DNA of 14,326 bases from Thaumarchaeota archaeon UBA160 (GTDB lineage: Archaea; Thermoproteota; Nitrososphaeria; Conexivisphaerales; UBA164), in NCBI GenBank assembly GCA_002506605.1, contig DAXX01000045.1:1-14326 (forward strand), written 5' to 3'. Numbering within the stretch: the first letter of the stretch is position 1; each line of letters begins with the position of its first letter. This document shows positions 13,428 to 14,326 of the stretch, one piece after another. A model generated the notes under the pieces. The model ran no database searches. It saw nothing but the letters and a program-made list of their open reading frames with translations, and was not told the DNA's origin. A program made the translations under genes and the position numbers.

Positions 13428-13730
13428 AATTTCATTTATTTTAATAAGAGTTTCAGTTGGAACTATTTTTTTCCAACCTAAAAGATAAGTTCTTATTTCT
13501 TCAGGAGTTTTGGGCATAATATTAACTAATTGTATCGCATATTCTTCTTCTAATCCTATTTCTTTTTCCAACGCTTCTATGAGCCTTCTCGCATCTTCGC
13601 CGCTTATTTTTGAAAACACATTAACATATTCATATGTTCTTTTTTGCAATTCATCCATTTCCCCTGTAGATTGAGATAATATTTCTTTTGCTTCATGAAT
13701 TGTTATCTTTTTATTTTTTATCATTCTCAT
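13407..13730 (-). CDS. rpoF: DNA-directed RNA polymerase subunit F (Rpb4 homologue)
   Basis: Subunit F forms the polymerase stalk with subunit E (Rpb7 homologue) and acts in open-complex formation and RNA binding. The 107-residue product has KKITIHEAKEILSQ (7-20), LQKRTYEYVNVFSKISGEDARRLIEAL (28-54) and YAIQLVNIMPKTPEEIRTYLLG (64-85), the HRDC-like helical pattern of the family. The ATG at 13730 is chosen because GGGTGA lies 8 nt before it; an ATG two codons further in is the alternative. It overlaps rpl21e by 20 nt. The rpl21e-rpoF pair is a conserved archaeal arrangement. Confidence 0.92.
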   Translation of the reverse strand: MRMIKNKKITIHEAKEILSQSTGEMDELQKRTYEYVNVFSKISGEDARRLIEALEKEIGLEEEYAIQLVNIMPKTPEEIRTYLLGWKKIVPTETLIKINEILNSVKK

Positions 13731-14019
13731 TTAAACTTTCACCCTGAAACGGTAAAACATGATCAAGCCTTGTATAAAGCGTTTTTTTCTTATTACCAAT
13801 TTGAACTTCTACAACTAAAGATCTTTTTCTTACTTCAATTACTGTTCCTACACGTCCATGAAACCTTCTGTGTGGCATGCCTTTAGGTTGAGATGGATCG
13901 ATCTTTATAACAACTTTATCTCCCGGCTTATATTCGTTTAATAAATAAGACAGCCCTCTTTTATGCTCTAAAGTTAATAATTTGCGTGTTTTTCTTCTAT
14001 AACCTTTATAATGTGGCAT
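13711..14019 (-). CDS. rpl21e: 50S ribosomal protein L21e (eL21)
   Basis: Large-subunit protein eL21, found in archaea and eukaryotes. The 102-residue product begins PHYKGYRRKTRKLLTLEHKRG-like and has YLLNEYKPGDKVVIKIDPSQPKGMPHRRFHGRVGTVIEV, the family's SH3-like barrel with the invariant K-G-M-P-H-R-R-F-H-G stretch at about 46-55. The C-terminal tail GESLNENDKK overlaps the start of rpoF. The ATG at 14019 is the only start compatible with the conserved N-terminus, and a TATA-like box lies 29 bp upstream. Confidence 0.95.
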   Translation of the reverse strand: MPHYKGYRRKTRKLLTLEHKRGLSYLLNEYKPGDKVVIKIDPSQPKGMPHRRFHGRVGTVIEVRKRSLVVEVQIGNKKKTLYTRLDHVLPFQGESLNENDKK

Positions 14020-14043
14020 ATGTAGAAAGATAATAAATCTATC

Positions 14044-14053
14044 TATTTAAAAA
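14044..14053 (-). promoter_or_regulatory. TATA-like box of the rpl21e-rpoF operon
   Basis: On the minus strand this reads TTTTTAAATA, with its core centred 29.5 bp before the rpl21e ATG, so the mRNA is probably leaderless. A second, palindromic TTTATAAA at 14124-14131 is further upstream and could be another promoter in either direction. Confidence 0.4.
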
Positions 14054-14326
14054 TTTACCTATACATCCTTTAGATGCTGATCAAATAAAAAACATCTATT
14101 AATAAAGGAATTTAGTCTATACCTTTATAAAATCCGAACAAGCCATAAAAGGCAATAAATAGTTCCAGCATTTTTAGCGTTTTTATGTGAGCTTTTTGTA
14201 TTTATTTTGTTGAAGAATGCTTAGTTTTTCTTTAATGTTTTGAAGAATCCTCATATTCAGATTCTCTTATCTAAAGTTTCGTAATAGCGATCAAGTCAAG
14301 TCCAAGAGCTTCAAATGCCCATGTAT
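14054..14326. other. Gene-free stretch at right edge
   Basis: Mostly A/T-rich DNA without a convincing gene. At the very edge, a minus-strand frame (14324 to the TAG at 14273-14271) would encode TWAFEALGLDLIAITKL and could be the C-terminus of a gene entering from the right. A 23-codon ATG frame (14254-14183, minus) has no recognisable product. A palindromic TTTATAAA lies at 14124-14131. No tRNA or other structured RNA is evident. Confidence 0.4.

Noticed and set aside
14183..14324. 23-codon ATG frame and 17-codon edge frame on the minus strand
   Set aside because: Too short to separate from chance in A/T-rich DNA; no family similarity recognised.
14020..14326. C/D-box guide RNA signals upstream of rpl21e
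   Set aside because: Isolated CTGA-like and TGATGA-like pieces occur, but no complete ordered set of boxes with proper spacing.

Overview
The window is archaeal chromosome: low GC, densely coded, and made almost entirely of universal archaeal information-processing genes. The protein set includes archaeal or archaeal/eukaryotic families only: L18e, L21e, RNA polymerase subunits D and F, Trm56, Dph5, RNase P proteins Rpp30 and Pop5, DUF371, DUF357, DUF655, geranylgeranyl reductase and Orc1/Cdc6. No mobile element, CRISPR array, tRNA or rRNA gene is visible. The lineage cannot be fixed from the sequence. Short genes, high AT and the protein style would fit a small-genome archaeon (for example a DPANN/ARMAN-type lineage), but this is a weak inference.

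Layout. On the minus strand, 3603 to 214 is the classic operon S13-S4-S11-RpoD-L18e-L13-S9, with stop/start contacts or overlaps at every junction. It diverges from a plus-strand geranylgeranyl reductase (3659-4795) through a 55-bp gap holding one palindromic TATA box. A zinc-ribbon protein and the tRNA methylase Trm56 follow on the minus strand (5638-4768). A polyprenyl diphosphate synthase and DUF371 lie on the plus strand (5807-7035). A diphthine synthase with an added C-terminal DUF357-like domain (8118-7093) and a small stand-alone Lrp/AsnC ligand-binding domain protein (8449-8219) lie on the minus strand. The RNase P pair Rpp30-Pop5, DUF655 and a ThiL-type kinase lie on the plus strand (8583-11045). 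A small winged-helix-like protein is on the minus strand (11454-11035).

From about 11455 to 12206 there is a 750-bp gene-free region that I read as a replication origin. It has two identical 28-bp copies of an ORB-type element (core CTCCAGTGGAAATATAGGGG), a degenerate inverted copy, a stretch of only 12.5% GC, and a perfect 22-bp palindrome. The Orc1/Cdc6 gene starts at its right edge (12207-13427). The last genes are rpoF and L21e on the minus strand (14019-13407).

Expression pattern. Genes that open a transcription unit mostly have a TATA-like box centred 27-30 bp before the start codon, which predicts leaderless mRNAs. Genes inside operons, and cdc6 and the prenyl synthase, have GGTG/GGAG Shine-Dalgarno sequences. 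TTG starts are common. Three of the four convergent gene pairs overlap at their 3' ends.
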